Positions 52,919-60,692 of a DNA stretch of 64,000 nucleotides are shown piece after piece (position 1 is the first letter of the stretch; each line of letters opens with the position of its first letter). The notes beneath the pieces are model-generated. The model searched no databases and was not told where the DNA came from. It was given only the letters and a program-made list of their open reading frames with translations. The translations under genes and the position numbers were made by a program. The DNA is from JAGPUQ01 sp049325095 (GTDB lineage Bacteria; Pseudomonadota; Gammaproteobacteria; Pseudomonadales; Porticoccaceae), in assembly GCA_049325095.1 (NCBI GenBank), contig JBMOPO010000036.1, forward strand, positions 1-64,000. The letters run 5' to 3'.

Positions 52919-53782
52919 TCATTCCAGATTCTGTACCTGTTCGCGCAACTGTTCGATCAATACCTTCATTTCGACGGCCGCCTGGGCAACGGCGGCGCCC
53001 AGGGATTTCGAGCCCAGTGTGTTGGCCTCCCGGTTGAGCTCCTGGGCGAGGAAGTCCAGCCGCCGCCCGACCGGCCCGGGGCCGGCGAGCACGCGCCGAA
53101 ATTCCGCACCATGCGCCGCCATCCGATCCATTTCCTCGTCGATGTCGGCGCGCTGGGCCAGGTAGGCGAGCTCCTGTTCAAGGCGCTCGCTGTCCAACTG
53201 GGCGGTCAGCTCCTCCAGCCGCTCGCGCAGCTTGCGCCGCTGGTGTGCCAGCAGCTCGGGCATCATGGCGCGGACGCTGTCGATCTGCCGGTCGAGCCGG
53301 TCGAGGCGCTCGGCGAGCAGGCGGGCGAGTTGGCCGCCCTCGCGCGCACGGGTTTCGAGCAGGGATTCCAGCGCGGCGTGGAACAGCTCCCGCGCCGCAT
53401 TCATCCGCGCCTCCAGGTCGGGAGCCGGCTGGCGCATTACGCCGGGCATGCGCAGCAGTTCCAGCGGGGAGAGCGGCGCGCTGTGGGGGACGCGGCGGGA
53501 AATTTCCGCGCACCCGGCGAGATAGGCGTCCAGACGATCGGCGTCGATGGTGATGGCACAGGCCTGATCGCATTCCGACAAGCTGAGCGTGGCATCCACC
53601 TTGCCGCGTTCTAGGCGCGCGCGAAGCAGCTCGCGCAGCGGCATTTCCAATTCGCGAAACCCCTCGGGCACGCGGAAGTGCGGCTCCAGAAAACGGTGAT
53701 TGACCGAGCGGAGCTCCCAGGTGAGGGTCAGGTCCGGGAGCCCGACACTGGCGCGGGCGAAGGCGGTCATGCTGTGGGGCAT
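52919..53782 (-). CDS. yicC: YicC-family endoribonuclease
   Basis: A 287-residue protein of the YicC family, an endoribonuclease acting in RNA decay in E. coli. The N-terminus MPHSMTAFARASVGLPDLTL and the segment WELRSVNHRFLEPHFRVPEGFRELE are characteristic, as is the C-terminal DUF1732 region EELTAQLDSERLEQELAYLAQRADIDEEMDR and the terminal KVLIEQLREQVQNLE. ATG 53782 is chosen by analogy with E. coli (MIRSMTAYAR); the frame stays open to 54076 but that part overlaps rph. It diverges from rph. Confidence 0.94.
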   Translation of the reverse strand: MPHSMTAFARASVGLPDLTLTWELRSVNHRFLEPHFRVPEGFRELEMPLRELLRARLERGKVDATLSLSECDQACAITIDADRLDAYLAGCAEISRRVPHSAPLSPLELLRMPGVMRQPAPDLEARMNAARELFHAALESLLETRAREGGQLARLLAERLDRLDRQIDSVRAMMPELLAHQRRKLRERLEELTAQLDSERLEQELAYLAQRADIDEEMDRMAAHGAEFRRVLAGPGPVGRRLDFLAQELNREANTLGSKSLGAAVAQAAVEMKVLIEQLREQVQNLE

Positions 53783-53846
53783 GGGCTGGGATCCCGGAGC
53801 ACAGGATTGGCATCTTAGCAAAGGGCTGGCGCCCCGCGGGATCCAG

Positions 53847-53852
53847 TACAAT
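53847..53852 (+). promoter_or_regulatory. possible -10 box for rph
   Basis: TACAAT (5 of 6) lies 61 bases before the rph start in the yicC-rph divergent region. No good -35 is found at normal spacing. Confidence 0.35.
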
Positions 53853-53912
53853 GCGCCCCATCGTTTTTCAGTGGCCGGGTTCGCGGGGCGGACCATCCGC
53901 CGGAGGATCGCT

Positions 53913-54632
53913 ATGACCAGGCCCAGCGGCCGTCGCCCGGAGCAGCTGCGACCGGTGAAACTGCAGCGCGAGTTCACCAAGCACGCCGAAGGTTCGGTGC
54001 TCGTTTCCTTTGGCGACACCAGGGTGATTTGCACCGCCAGCGTGGAAACCGGGGTGCCGCGGTTCCTGCGCGGCAAGGGTCAGGGTTGGGTGACCGCGGA
54101 ATACGGGATGCTGCCCCGCTCCACCAACGAGCGCATGGGACGCGAGGCGGCACGCGGCGGCCAGGGCGGGCGCACCCAGGAGATTCAGCGCCTGATCGGA
54201 CGGTCGCTGCGCGCCGCGCTCGATCTGAGCAAGCTCGGCGAGTACACCATCACCGTGGATTGCGACGTGATCCAGGCAGACGGCGGCACCCGCACCGCGG
54301 CAATCACCGGCGCCTGTGTGGCGCTGGTCGACGCCCTGCGCTATCTGCAGCGCCGCAAGCGGCTCGAAGCGGATCCGCTGCGCCACCTGGTCGCGTCGGT
54401 GTCGGTGGGCCTGTATCGGGGCACCCCGGTACTGGATCTCGACTACGCCGAGGATGCGAGCGCGCAAACCGATCTCAACGTGGTGATGACCGCGGGTGGA
54501 CAGTTCGTCGAGGTGCAGGGCACCGCCGAGGCGGCGCCGTTCTCCGCGGAGGATCTCCAGGCCATGCTGCAACTCGCCCGGCGGGGTATCGCCGACCTGA
54601 TCCGGGTCCAGCAGATGGCGCTGGCCCAGTAG
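53913..54632 (+). CDS. rph: ribonuclease PH
   Basis: Phosphorolytic 3'-5' exoribonuclease that trims tRNA 3' ends. The 239-residue protein starts RPSGRRPEQLRPVKLQREFTKHAEGSVLVSFGDT and has GWVTAEYGMLPRSTNER with the active-site region and phosphate site, ending in a family-typical IRVQQMALAQ. A GGAGG ribosome site precedes ATG 53913. It diverges from yicC and converges with crc, the same order as in Pseudomonas. Confidence 0.96.
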   Translation: MTRPSGRRPEQLRPVKLQREFTKHAEGSVLVSFGDTRVICTASVETGVPRFLRGKGQGWVTAEYGMLPRSTNERMGREAARGGQGGRTQEIQRLIGRSLRAALDLSKLGEYTITVDCDVIQADGGTRTAAITGACVALVDALRYLQRRKRLEADPLRHLVASVSVGLYRGTPVLDLDYAEDASAQTDLNVVMTAGGQFVEVQGTAEAAPFSAEDLQAMLQLARRGIADLIRVQQMALAQ

Positions 54633-54672
54633 CGGTCGGCGCAGGGCTGCCCCGGGTCGGACGGGCTGCCGG

Positions 54673-55446
54673 TCAGAGGTCGCCGAGCTCGTAATCCACG
54701 ATCACCGGCGCGTGGCTGGAAAACGCCTTGGCCTTGTAGATGACCGCATATTCCACGGTTCTCGCCAACTCCCGGGAGACCAGTTGGGTATCGGTGCGCC
54801 AGCCGTCCCCCCGGCCCAGAGTCCCGGAGGGCCACCAGCTGAACTCGTCGCTGTCGGTGTTGCCGAGGCGAAAGGCGTCCACGTAACCGACCTGCTCCTG
54901 AATCTGCCGCCACCAGCGCGTGTCCTCGGGCAAAAATCCCGGTTGGTCTTGGTGGTGGGCGGCATTCTCGACGTCCCGCTCCGCGGCCACGGTGCCCCAG
55001 CCGCCGCAGTAGATGTAGCGGCGCCTCTTGCGGGTGATCTTCTCCATATGGGCCTGCAGGGCGCTGAAAAAGCGGCTCTTGGCTTCCTGCCGCTCCTGGT
55101 CCGGGCCCTGGGGGGCGAGCAACGAAACCACGCTCACCGATTCGAAATCGGCCTGCAGGTAGCGGCCGTCGGTATCTTCCCCGGTATTCATGCCGAAGCC
55201 GTAGATGAGCGCCTTGGGGATGTGTCTGGTGTAGATCGCGACGCCATCCCGATGCGGGTCGGAAGAATCCAGATAGTAGGCGGTGAAACCCTCGAGCTGA
55301 AATTCGGCCCGCTCCTCGAGCTCGGGAATACGGGCGCGCAGATCCTGGAGACAGATGATTTCTGCATCCTGATTGGCCAGCCACTCGAACAGGCCGCGCG
55401 CCGCGGCCTGGAAAATGCCGTCGCAGGATAGGCTGATGACCCGCAT
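54673..55446 (-). CDS. crc: Crc-like protein (inactive exonuclease III fold)
   Basis: A 257-residue protein of the exonuclease III/AP-endonuclease fold that closely resembles Pseudomonas Crc, the co-repressor that acts with Hfq in carbon catabolite repression. Seen are MRVISLSCDGIFQAAARGL, ICLQDLRA, GRYLQADFESVSV, YIYCGGWGTVAAERD and the C-terminal HAPVIVDYEL. Compared with exonuclease III, the Asn of the first motif, the Glu of the QET motif (here QDL) and the GDxN motif (here GGWG) are all lost, as in Crc, so it should not be a nuclease. It diverges from pyrE across 93 bases; in Pseudomonas crc sits next to pyrE too. Confidence 0.88.
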   Translation of the reverse strand: MRVISLSCDGIFQAAARGLFEWLANQDAEIICLQDLRARIPELEERAEFQLEGFTAYYLDSSDPHRDGVAIYTRHIPKALIYGFGMNTGEDTDGRYLQADFESVSVVSLLAPQGPDQERQEAKSRFFSALQAHMEKITRKRRRYIYCGGWGTVAAERDVENAAHHQDQPGFLPEDTRWWRQIQEQVGYVDAFRLGNTDSDEFSWWPSGTLGRGDGWRTDTQLVSRELARTVEYAVIYKAKAFSSHAPVIVDYELGDL

Positions 55447-55470
55447 GATCGCCCCTGGTGATGCCGGGCT

Positions 55471-55479
55471 GTATCATAC
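55471..55479. promoter_or_regulatory. palindromic overlapping -10 for crc and pyrE
   Basis: GTATCATAC is a perfect 9-base palindrome about its central C. It reads TATCAT on the plus strand (toward pyrE) and TATGAT on the minus strand (toward crc), each 5 of 6 to the -10 consensus, so both divergent promoters could share it and exclude each other. No good -35 is visible on either side. Confidence 0.4.
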
Positions 55480-55539
55480 CCGACGGCCGCGCCGGGCCGC
55501 ACCCGGCGTGCCCGGCGGGGCAGTGACAAGGGGGTGTCG

Positions 55540-56175
55540 ATGCAGGAGTTTCAGCGCCGCTTCATCGAACTGGCAGTGGCGCGGCAGGCCCTGCTGTTTG
55601 GCCGTTTCGAACTGAAATCCGGGCGCATAAGCCCTTATTTTTTCAATGCCGGGCGTTTCTCCGACGGCCACAGCATCGCACTGCTGGGGCAGTGCTATGC
55701 GGCCGCGATCACCGCGTCGAAGATCGATTTCGACTTCCTGTTCGGTCCCGCCTACAAGGGGATTCCGCTGCTAGTGACCACTGCCATCGCCCTGGCCGAA
55801 CGGCACGGGCGCAACCTGCCCTGGTGCTTCGATCGCAAAGAGGCCAAGGCGCACGGGGAGGGCGGCATCTGGGTGGGGGCCCCGCCGTTGGGGCGGGCAC
55901 TGATCATCGACGACGTGATCACCGCGGGCACCGCGATCCGCCAGTCGTGCGCGCGGCTGGCCGCCGCCGGCGCCGCGGTGGCCGGGGTGGTGCTGGGCCT
56001 GGATCGCAGGGAGCGCGGCCGCGGCGCCGACTCCGCCACCGGGGAACTGGCCCGGGAGCTGGGCGTTCCTGTGATCAGCATCGTCGATATCGGGCACATC
56101 ATCGAATATCTTGAGGCCGGTGCCAAAATCGAGGCCGAGGCGGTGCGCCAGTATCGGCGCGACTACGGCGTTTGA
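55540..56175 (+). CDS. pyrE: orotate phosphoribosyltransferase
   Basis: Joins orotate and PRPP to make OMP in pyrimidine synthesis. The 211-residue protein has the N-terminal GRFELKSGRISPYFFNAGRF, the phosphoribosyl-binding loops GPAYKGIPLLV and the PRPP motif ALIIDDVITAGTAI. ATG 55540 has an AGGGGG ribosome site and aligns with the E. coli start; GTG 55534 two codons before is an alternative. It diverges from crc and is followed 16 bases later by the DUF4124 gene. Confidence 0.96.
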   Translation: MQEFQRRFIELAVARQALLFGRFELKSGRISPYFFNAGRFSDGHSIALLGQCYAAAITASKIDFDFLFGPAYKGIPLLVTTAIALAERHGRNLPWCFDRKEAKAHGEGGIWVGAPPLGRALIIDDVITAGTAIRQSCARLAAAGAAVAGVVLGLDRRERGRGADSATGELARELGVPVISIVDIGHIIEYLEAGAKIEAEAVRQYRRDYGV

Positions 56176-56191
56176 ACGGAGTGGATGGGTG

Positions 56192-56881
56192 ATGAGCGCA
56201 AAATTCGGATCCGCGATTGCCGGTGCGGTGATCGCCATGTTGCTCTGCTGGCCGCAGCCTGCCCTGGCCGAGGCCGCCAAACTCTATCGGTACCGCAACG
56301 ACCAGGGCGTGCTGGTGATCGACCACACGGTGCCCGCCAGCGCCGCGGGCCGCGGCTATGAGATTCTGTCCCCGGACGGCGAGGTGCTGGAGAAGGTGGA
56401 GCCCGCCGGAACCGACACCGCGCGGGAGACCGCGGCCGGGCCGGCCGGGCCGGCGGCGAAAGCGATCGCCGAGCAGGAGAAGATCGATCGCTATCTGCTC
56501 ACCAGTTACAGCTCGGTGGCCGACATCGAAGCGGTCAAGGCGCGGCGGATCGCGGACCTCGAGCGGGAGGTCGGCATTGCCCGGAGCCGGCTCGAGGAGC
56601 TGGCCCGAAAACGCGTGGCGGTGGCGGAGCGCGCGGCCAATTTGCAGCGCTCCGGCAAGCCCGTGCCGGAGGCCTTGCTGCAGGAACTCGCAGAGGTCGA
56701 ACGGCAGGCCGCGACCGCCGGCGCCCAGCTCGAGGAGCGGCAGCTCCAGCGCCAGGAGCTGGCCGACCACTATGACGCCTATATCGCCCGTTTCAGGGAA
56801 TTGCGGGGAGCGGCGGAGCAACCCCAGGCAGCAGCAGCGCCGCAGCCAGCAGCCGCCACTGCTCCGGCCAGTGCTCGGTAG
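56192..56881 (+). CDS. secreted DUF4124-domain protein with coiled-coil tail
   Basis: A 229-residue envelope protein. The N-terminus is a Sec signal peptide with cleavage near ALAEA (about residue 27). A DUF4124-like domain follows (KLYRYRNDQGVLVIDH, about 31-75), a small beta motif found in many gammaproteobacterial periplasmic proteins. After a Pro/Ala linker comes a long coiled coil (about 95-205) rich in Glu, Arg and Leu, and an Ala/Pro/Gln tail. It may bind the wall or another envelope protein, but the function is unknown. Its last 89 bases overlap slmA on the other strand. It stands behind pyrE. Confidence 0.82.
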   Translation: MSAKFGSAIAGAVIAMLLCWPQPALAEAAKLYRYRNDQGVLVIDHTVPASAAGRGYEILSPDGEVLEKVEPAGTDTARETAAGPAGPAAKAIAEQEKIDRYLLTSYSSVADIEAVKARRIADLEREVGIARSRLEELARKRVAVAERAANLQRSGKPVPEALLQELAEVERQAATAGAQLEERQLQRQELADHYDAYIARFRELRGAAEQPQAAAAPQPAAATAPASAR

Positions 56882-57419
56882 GGCGGTCGGCGAAATCCGA
56901 GCGCGCAAAGCGCTGCAGCTTGCCTTCGATCAGGGCGACGAGCAGCCCGGCGATGGCGGCCGGGGGCGCCGCCGGCGCCAGCCGCTCGCGTGCCTCCCCT
57001 TCCCGCAGGATCTGTCGGAACTGGGTTTCCAGGCGTTCGTAGAGCTGGCCGATGCGCCGCCGCAGACGGTCGGTTTCCCCGGCCAGGGCGTCGCCGGTCA
57101 AGAGCGGCACCATGCCGGGATTGCGCTCGGCGAACACCAGGATCAGCGAGCCGATCTGCTGGAGGCGGTCACGCGCCCCCGGGGTTTCCTGCAGAATCAC
57201 CCGGATGCGCCCAAACAGGGTGTCCTCGATGAACTCGATCAGCCCCTCGATCATCCGCGCCTTGCTGGGGAAGTGGCGGTAGAGCGCCGCTTCCGAAATC
57301 CCCAGCTCGCGCGCCAGGGCCGCGGTGGTCACCCGGCCGAACGGCTGGGCCTCCAGCAGCCTGGCGAAGGCTTCGAGGATTTCCCGGCGCCGGCCGGAAT
57401 TGCGGTTGACCCTGGACAT
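56793..57419 (-). CDS. slmA: nucleoid occlusion factor SlmA (TetR fold)
   Basis: DNA-binding protein that blocks FtsZ ring assembly over the nucleoid. The 208-residue protein has a TetR-type helix-turn-helix (AALARELGISEAALYRHFPSKARM, SlmA signature) and the ligand-fold domain with FAERNPGMVPLLTGDALAGETDRL and RLETQFRQILREGE, typical of SlmA. The length is a little above the E. coli 198, and its C-terminal tail (VAPPLPAIP) overlaps the convergent DUF4124 gene by 89 bases. It lies 5 bases after argB in a coaBC-algC-argB-slmA unit. Confidence 0.93.
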   Translation of the reverse strand: MSRVNRNSGRRREILEAFARLLEAQPFGRVTTAALARELGISEAALYRHFPSKARMIEGLIEFIEDTLFGRIRVILQETPGARDRLQQIGSLILVFAERNPGMVPLLTGDALAGETDRLRRRIGQLYERLETQFRQILREGEARERLAPAAPPAAIAGLLVALIEGKLQRFARSDFADRPTEHWPEQWRLLAAALLLPGVAPPLPAIP

Positions 57420-57424
57420 CCGGC

Positions 57425-58327
57425 TCAGGGCCGCGGCCGCGAGATCAGGGTGCCGACCCCCTGGTCGGTGAAGATTTCCAGCAGTACGGCGTGCTCGACA
57501 CGGCCGTCCAGGATGTGCGCGCTGGTCACCGAGTTGGCCACCGCGGACAGCGCACAGCGGATCTTCGGCAGCATACCGCCGTGGATGACGCCGGCCTCGA
57601 TCAGTTGCTCGACCTGTTCCGGAACCAGTCCGGTCAGCACCTCGCCCGCCGCGTCGAGCAGCCCGGCGACATTGGTCAGCAACATCAGTTTTTCGGCGCG
57701 CAGCACCTCGGCCAGCTTGCCGGCGACCAGGTCGGCATTGATGTTGTAGGATTCGCCGCCGGGCCCGGCACCGATCGGCGCGATCACCGGGATGAAGCCT
57801 CCCCCGGTGAGCATATCGATGACCCTGGTGTCGATCGCCGCGACTTCGCCGACGTGTCCGATATCGATGATCTCCGGCGCTTCCATTTCCGGGGTCTTGC
57901 GCGTCACCACCAGCTTGGTGGCCTGGATCAACCCGCCGTCCTTGCCGGTAATGCCCACTGCCCGGCCGCCAGCATCGTTGATCAGACCGACGATTTCCTT
58001 GTTGACCGCCGCGCCCAGAACCATTTCCACCACGTCCATGGTGGCGCTGTCGGTGACCCGCATGCCGTCCACGAAACGCGATTCGATGCCCAGTTGACCC
58101 AGCAGGCTGCCGATCTGCGGGCCGCCGCCGTGCACCACCACCGGGTTCATGCCCACCAGCCGCATCAACACGATGTCGCGCGCGAAGCTGCGCTTGAGGG
58201 CTTCATCGACCATGGCGTTGCCGCCGAACTTCACGACCATGGTCTTGCCGGTGAACCGCTGGATATAGGGCAGCGCTTCGGTGAGCACCCGGGCGATGTC
58301 GCCCGAGCGGGCGGGTGTCAGCGGCAT
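57425..58327 (-). CDS. argB: acetylglutamate kinase
   Basis: Phosphorylates N-acetylglutamate in arginine synthesis. The 300-residue protein shows the amino-acid kinase lead TMVVKFGGNAMVD, the substrate loop VVVHGGGPQIGSLL, FVDGMRVTD and the C-terminal NVAGLLDAAG and HGGMLPKIRCAL. The length (about 300) is that of the arginine-inhibited hexameric type, as in Pseudomonas. ATG 58327 begins MPLTPARSGDIARVL; the frame open to 58534 adds non-family sequence. It stands 34 bases after algC. Confidence 0.96.
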   Translation of the reverse strand: MPLTPARSGDIARVLTEALPYIQRFTGKTMVVKFGGNAMVDEALKRSFARDIVLMRLVGMNPVVVHGGGPQIGSLLGQLGIESRFVDGMRVTDSATMDVVEMVLGAAVNKEIVGLINDAGGRAVGITGKDGGLIQATKLVVTRKTPEMEAPEIIDIGHVGEVAAIDTRVIDMLTGGGFIPVIAPIGAGPGGESYNINADLVAGKLAEVLRAEKLMLLTNVAGLLDAAGEVLTGLVPEQVEQLIEAGVIHGGMLPKIRCALSAVANSVTSAHILDGRVEHAVLLEIFTDQGVGTLISRPRP

Positions 58328-58361
58328 GGAACGGATTCCGGCATGGTCGGTTGCAGGCGGA

Positions 58362-60692
58362 TCAGATCCGCAGGTTGCAGGTGGGCGCCACCTCGTCCAG
58401 CAACGCCTGGAAGCGGGCGCGAATGGCTTCCAGTTGCGGCTGATCCCGGGCCTCGAAGCGCAGCGTGATCGCCGCTTCGGTATTGGACGCGCGCACCAGG
58501 CCCCACCCCTCCGCAAACTCGACCCGCAGGCCATCGATGTCGATCATCTTAGCATCCTCGAACCTGGCCGCCGCCCGGGCGCGTTCGATCAGCGCGAACT
58601 TGTCTTGCTCCGGCACCGGCAGGCGGATTTCCTCGCTGGCCACGCCGGCTTCCAGCGTGGCCAGCACCCCGTCGAGATCCTGCTCCCGCAGGTTCAGGAT
58701 CTCGAGCAGCCGGGCCACCGCGTAGAGCGCGTCGTCACAGCCCAGCCAGCGGTCGCGAAAGAAGATATGGCCGCTGAACTCCCCGCCCAAGGGGGCGTCG
58801 AGCTCCGCCGTCTTGTTGCGGATGTGGCAGTGGCCGGTGCGACACATCACCGGCCGGCCACCGTAACTGCTGATCAGGTTGCCCAGCCGGCGGCTCGATT
58901 TGACGTCGTAGACGATGTCCGCGCCGGGGTGAGCGGAGAGAATGTCGCGGGCAAAGATCATCAGGAGTTCGTCGGGCCAGACGATGCGCCCGCTGCGGCT
59001 GACCGCCACCAGGCGGTCGCCGTCACCATCCAGGGCGACGCCCAGATCGGCTTCGGTGGCAGCCACCACCTTGCGCAGGTCGCGGAGGTTGGCGGCGCGA
59101 CTCGGGTCCGGCGGATGATGGGGGAAGGCGCCGTCGACCTCGCAGTAGAGCGGCACCACGTCGCAGCCCAGGGCTTCCAGCAGTTGCGGCGCAAACTCGC
59201 TGGCCGCGCCGTTGCCGCAGTCCACGACCACGGTGCGCCGGCTGCGCGACGGCACTTCGGCGGCAATGGCGTGCAGGTACTGATCGCGAACCTCCCGGGT
59301 GGTCAGGCGGCCGCCCTGATCCGCGCGCCAGGCACGCGCCAGCATCGCATCGCGCAGGCGTCGCAGGTCTTTTCCCAGCAGCGGCGCGCCCTTGAGCGTG
59401 ATCTTGAAGCCGTTGTCGCCGGCCGGATTGTGGCTGGCCGTGACCATGACCGTGGCATCCACGGCCTCCACCCGTGCGGCGGCAAAGCAGAGCACCGGGG
59501 TGGGCGCCAGGCCAATGTCGACGACGTCACAGCCGGTGGCCAGCAACCCCTCGATCAGCGCCTGGTGGAGCGCCGGGCTGCTGTTCCTGCCGTCCCTGGC
59601 CACGGCCACCCGGCGCCCCTCCCGGTCGCGCACCAGGCTGCCGAACGCCCGGCCGAGCGCCTCGGCAAAGGCGGGCGAGATCTGGCTGCCGCTGGCGCCG
59701 CGGATGTCGTAGTCGCGAAACACCGCCGCGGGACAGGGGTCGGCCTCCGCCGTGGTCGGTGGCTCCGCCGCGGGCGGGCGCTCCAATGCCGCCTCGCGCT
59801 CCACCACCAGCGGTTCTCTGCGCGCGCGGGGCGGTGCGGGATCCGCGGGCGCAGAGGTCGCCGGCGGGCGCCGATCGAGGGTCGGCCACAGCCGCCGGCC
59901 GACCGCGGCGACCAGCGCCAGCCCCAACAGCCAGGGGCCGAGGGCGAGCAGCCATTCCATCCCGCGTGCCGGCGCATGGGCGGCGACGGCTCGCGGCGAC
60001 AATGTCAGAGTGACCTGCCAGCCCGGCACATTGGCGACCGGGGCGCTGGCGCCTGGCGAGCGACCACCCCGGCCGAGTTGCAGGAACACCTGGGATTCAT
60101 CGCCGCCGCCCTGGCGGATGCTGAGCCGGCCCTGCGCCGGTTCGAAGCCGATTTCATCGGCCAGCACGGCAGCCGGCAACCGGACCAGGGCGATGCCGCG
60201 CGGCCTTGCCTCCAGGGTGATGGGTACCGCCAACAACAGGGCCCAACCGCCATCGCCAAGCTTCAGCGCCGCGGCTTCGAAGGCCGAGCCGCCGAGCACC
60301 TCGCGCGCCAGCTGTTGGGCCAGGAAATCGGTCGGCGGCAATTGCTCCGGTCCGTTGATCACCCGGGCTTCCAGGGCGGCCGGGAACAGCGCCTGCAAGC
60401 CCGCCTGCGCGGCCGTCGCGCCGCCGGGGTGCAGACCGGCCCGCGCCACCTCACCGGCGGCGAATCCCGAAAGGCGCAGGCGCAGGCGCGCCACGGCGGC
60501 GGCGACGGACTGGGCGGCCGCGTCGGCCGCCTGGCGGGCGGCGGCGGCGAGCGCTTCGGCCTGGGGTTCGGCGATCAGTTGCCGGTGAAGCCAGGGTCCG
60601 GCGGCCGGCGGCCCCGCCAGGGCGATCAGCAGCGCGGCCAGGAAGGCGGGATGTCGGCTCAGCGCGACCAGGCGCCGGGTGATGTCGTTCAA
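58362..60692 (-). CDS. algC: phosphomannomutase/phosphoglucomutase with N-terminal membrane region (AlgC)
   Basis: Interconverts mannose- or glucose-1- and 6-phosphates for sugar-nucleotide and exopolysaccharide synthesis. The C-terminal 460 residues are the AlgC catalytic unit: RDYDIRG at about 327-332, the phosphoserine Ser420 in TASHNPAGDNG, the metal loop DGDGDR and the sugar-binding GEFSGHIFF. The N-terminal 270 residues contain two membrane segments (about 15-34 and 246-265) flanking a periplasmic domain, as in long AlgC proteins of other gammaproteobacteria. Translation starts at TTG 60692, overlapping the coaBC stop (TTGA). The usual dut gene before it is absent. Confidence 0.93.
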   Translation of the reverse strand: MNDITRRLVALSRHPAFLAALLIALAGPPAAGPWLHRQLIAEPQAEALAAAARQAADAAAQSVAAAVARLRLRLSGFAAGEVARAGLHPGGATAAQAGLQALFPAALEARVINGPEQLPPTDFLAQQLAREVLGGSAFEAAALKLGDGGWALLLAVPITLEARPRGIALVRLPAAVLADEIGFEPAQGRLSIRQGGGDESQVFLQLGRGGRSPGASAPVANVPGWQVTLTLSPRAVAAHAPARGMEWLLALGPWLLGLALVAAVGRRLWPTLDRRPPATSAPADPAPPRARREPLVVEREAALERPPAAEPPTTAEADPCPAAVFRDYDIRGASGSQISPAFAEALGRAFGSLVRDREGRRVAVARDGRNSSPALHQALIEGLLATGCDVVDIGLAPTPVLCFAAARVEAVDATVMVTASHNPAGDNGFKITLKGAPLLGKDLRRLRDAMLARAWRADQGGRLTTREVRDQYLHAIAAEVPSRSRRTVVVDCGNGAASEFAPQLLEALGCDVVPLYCEVDGAFPHHPPDPSRAANLRDLRKVVAATEADLGVALDGDGDRLVAVSRSGRIVWPDELLMIFARDILSAHPGADIVYDVKSSRRLGNLISSYGGRPVMCRTGHCHIRNKTAELDAPLGGEFSGHIFFRDRWLGCDDALYAVARLLEILNLREQDLDGVLATLEAGVASEEIRLPVPEQDKFALIERARAAARFEDAKMIDIDGLRVEFAEGWGLVRASNTEAAITLRFEARDQPQLEAIRARFQALLDEVAPTCNLRI

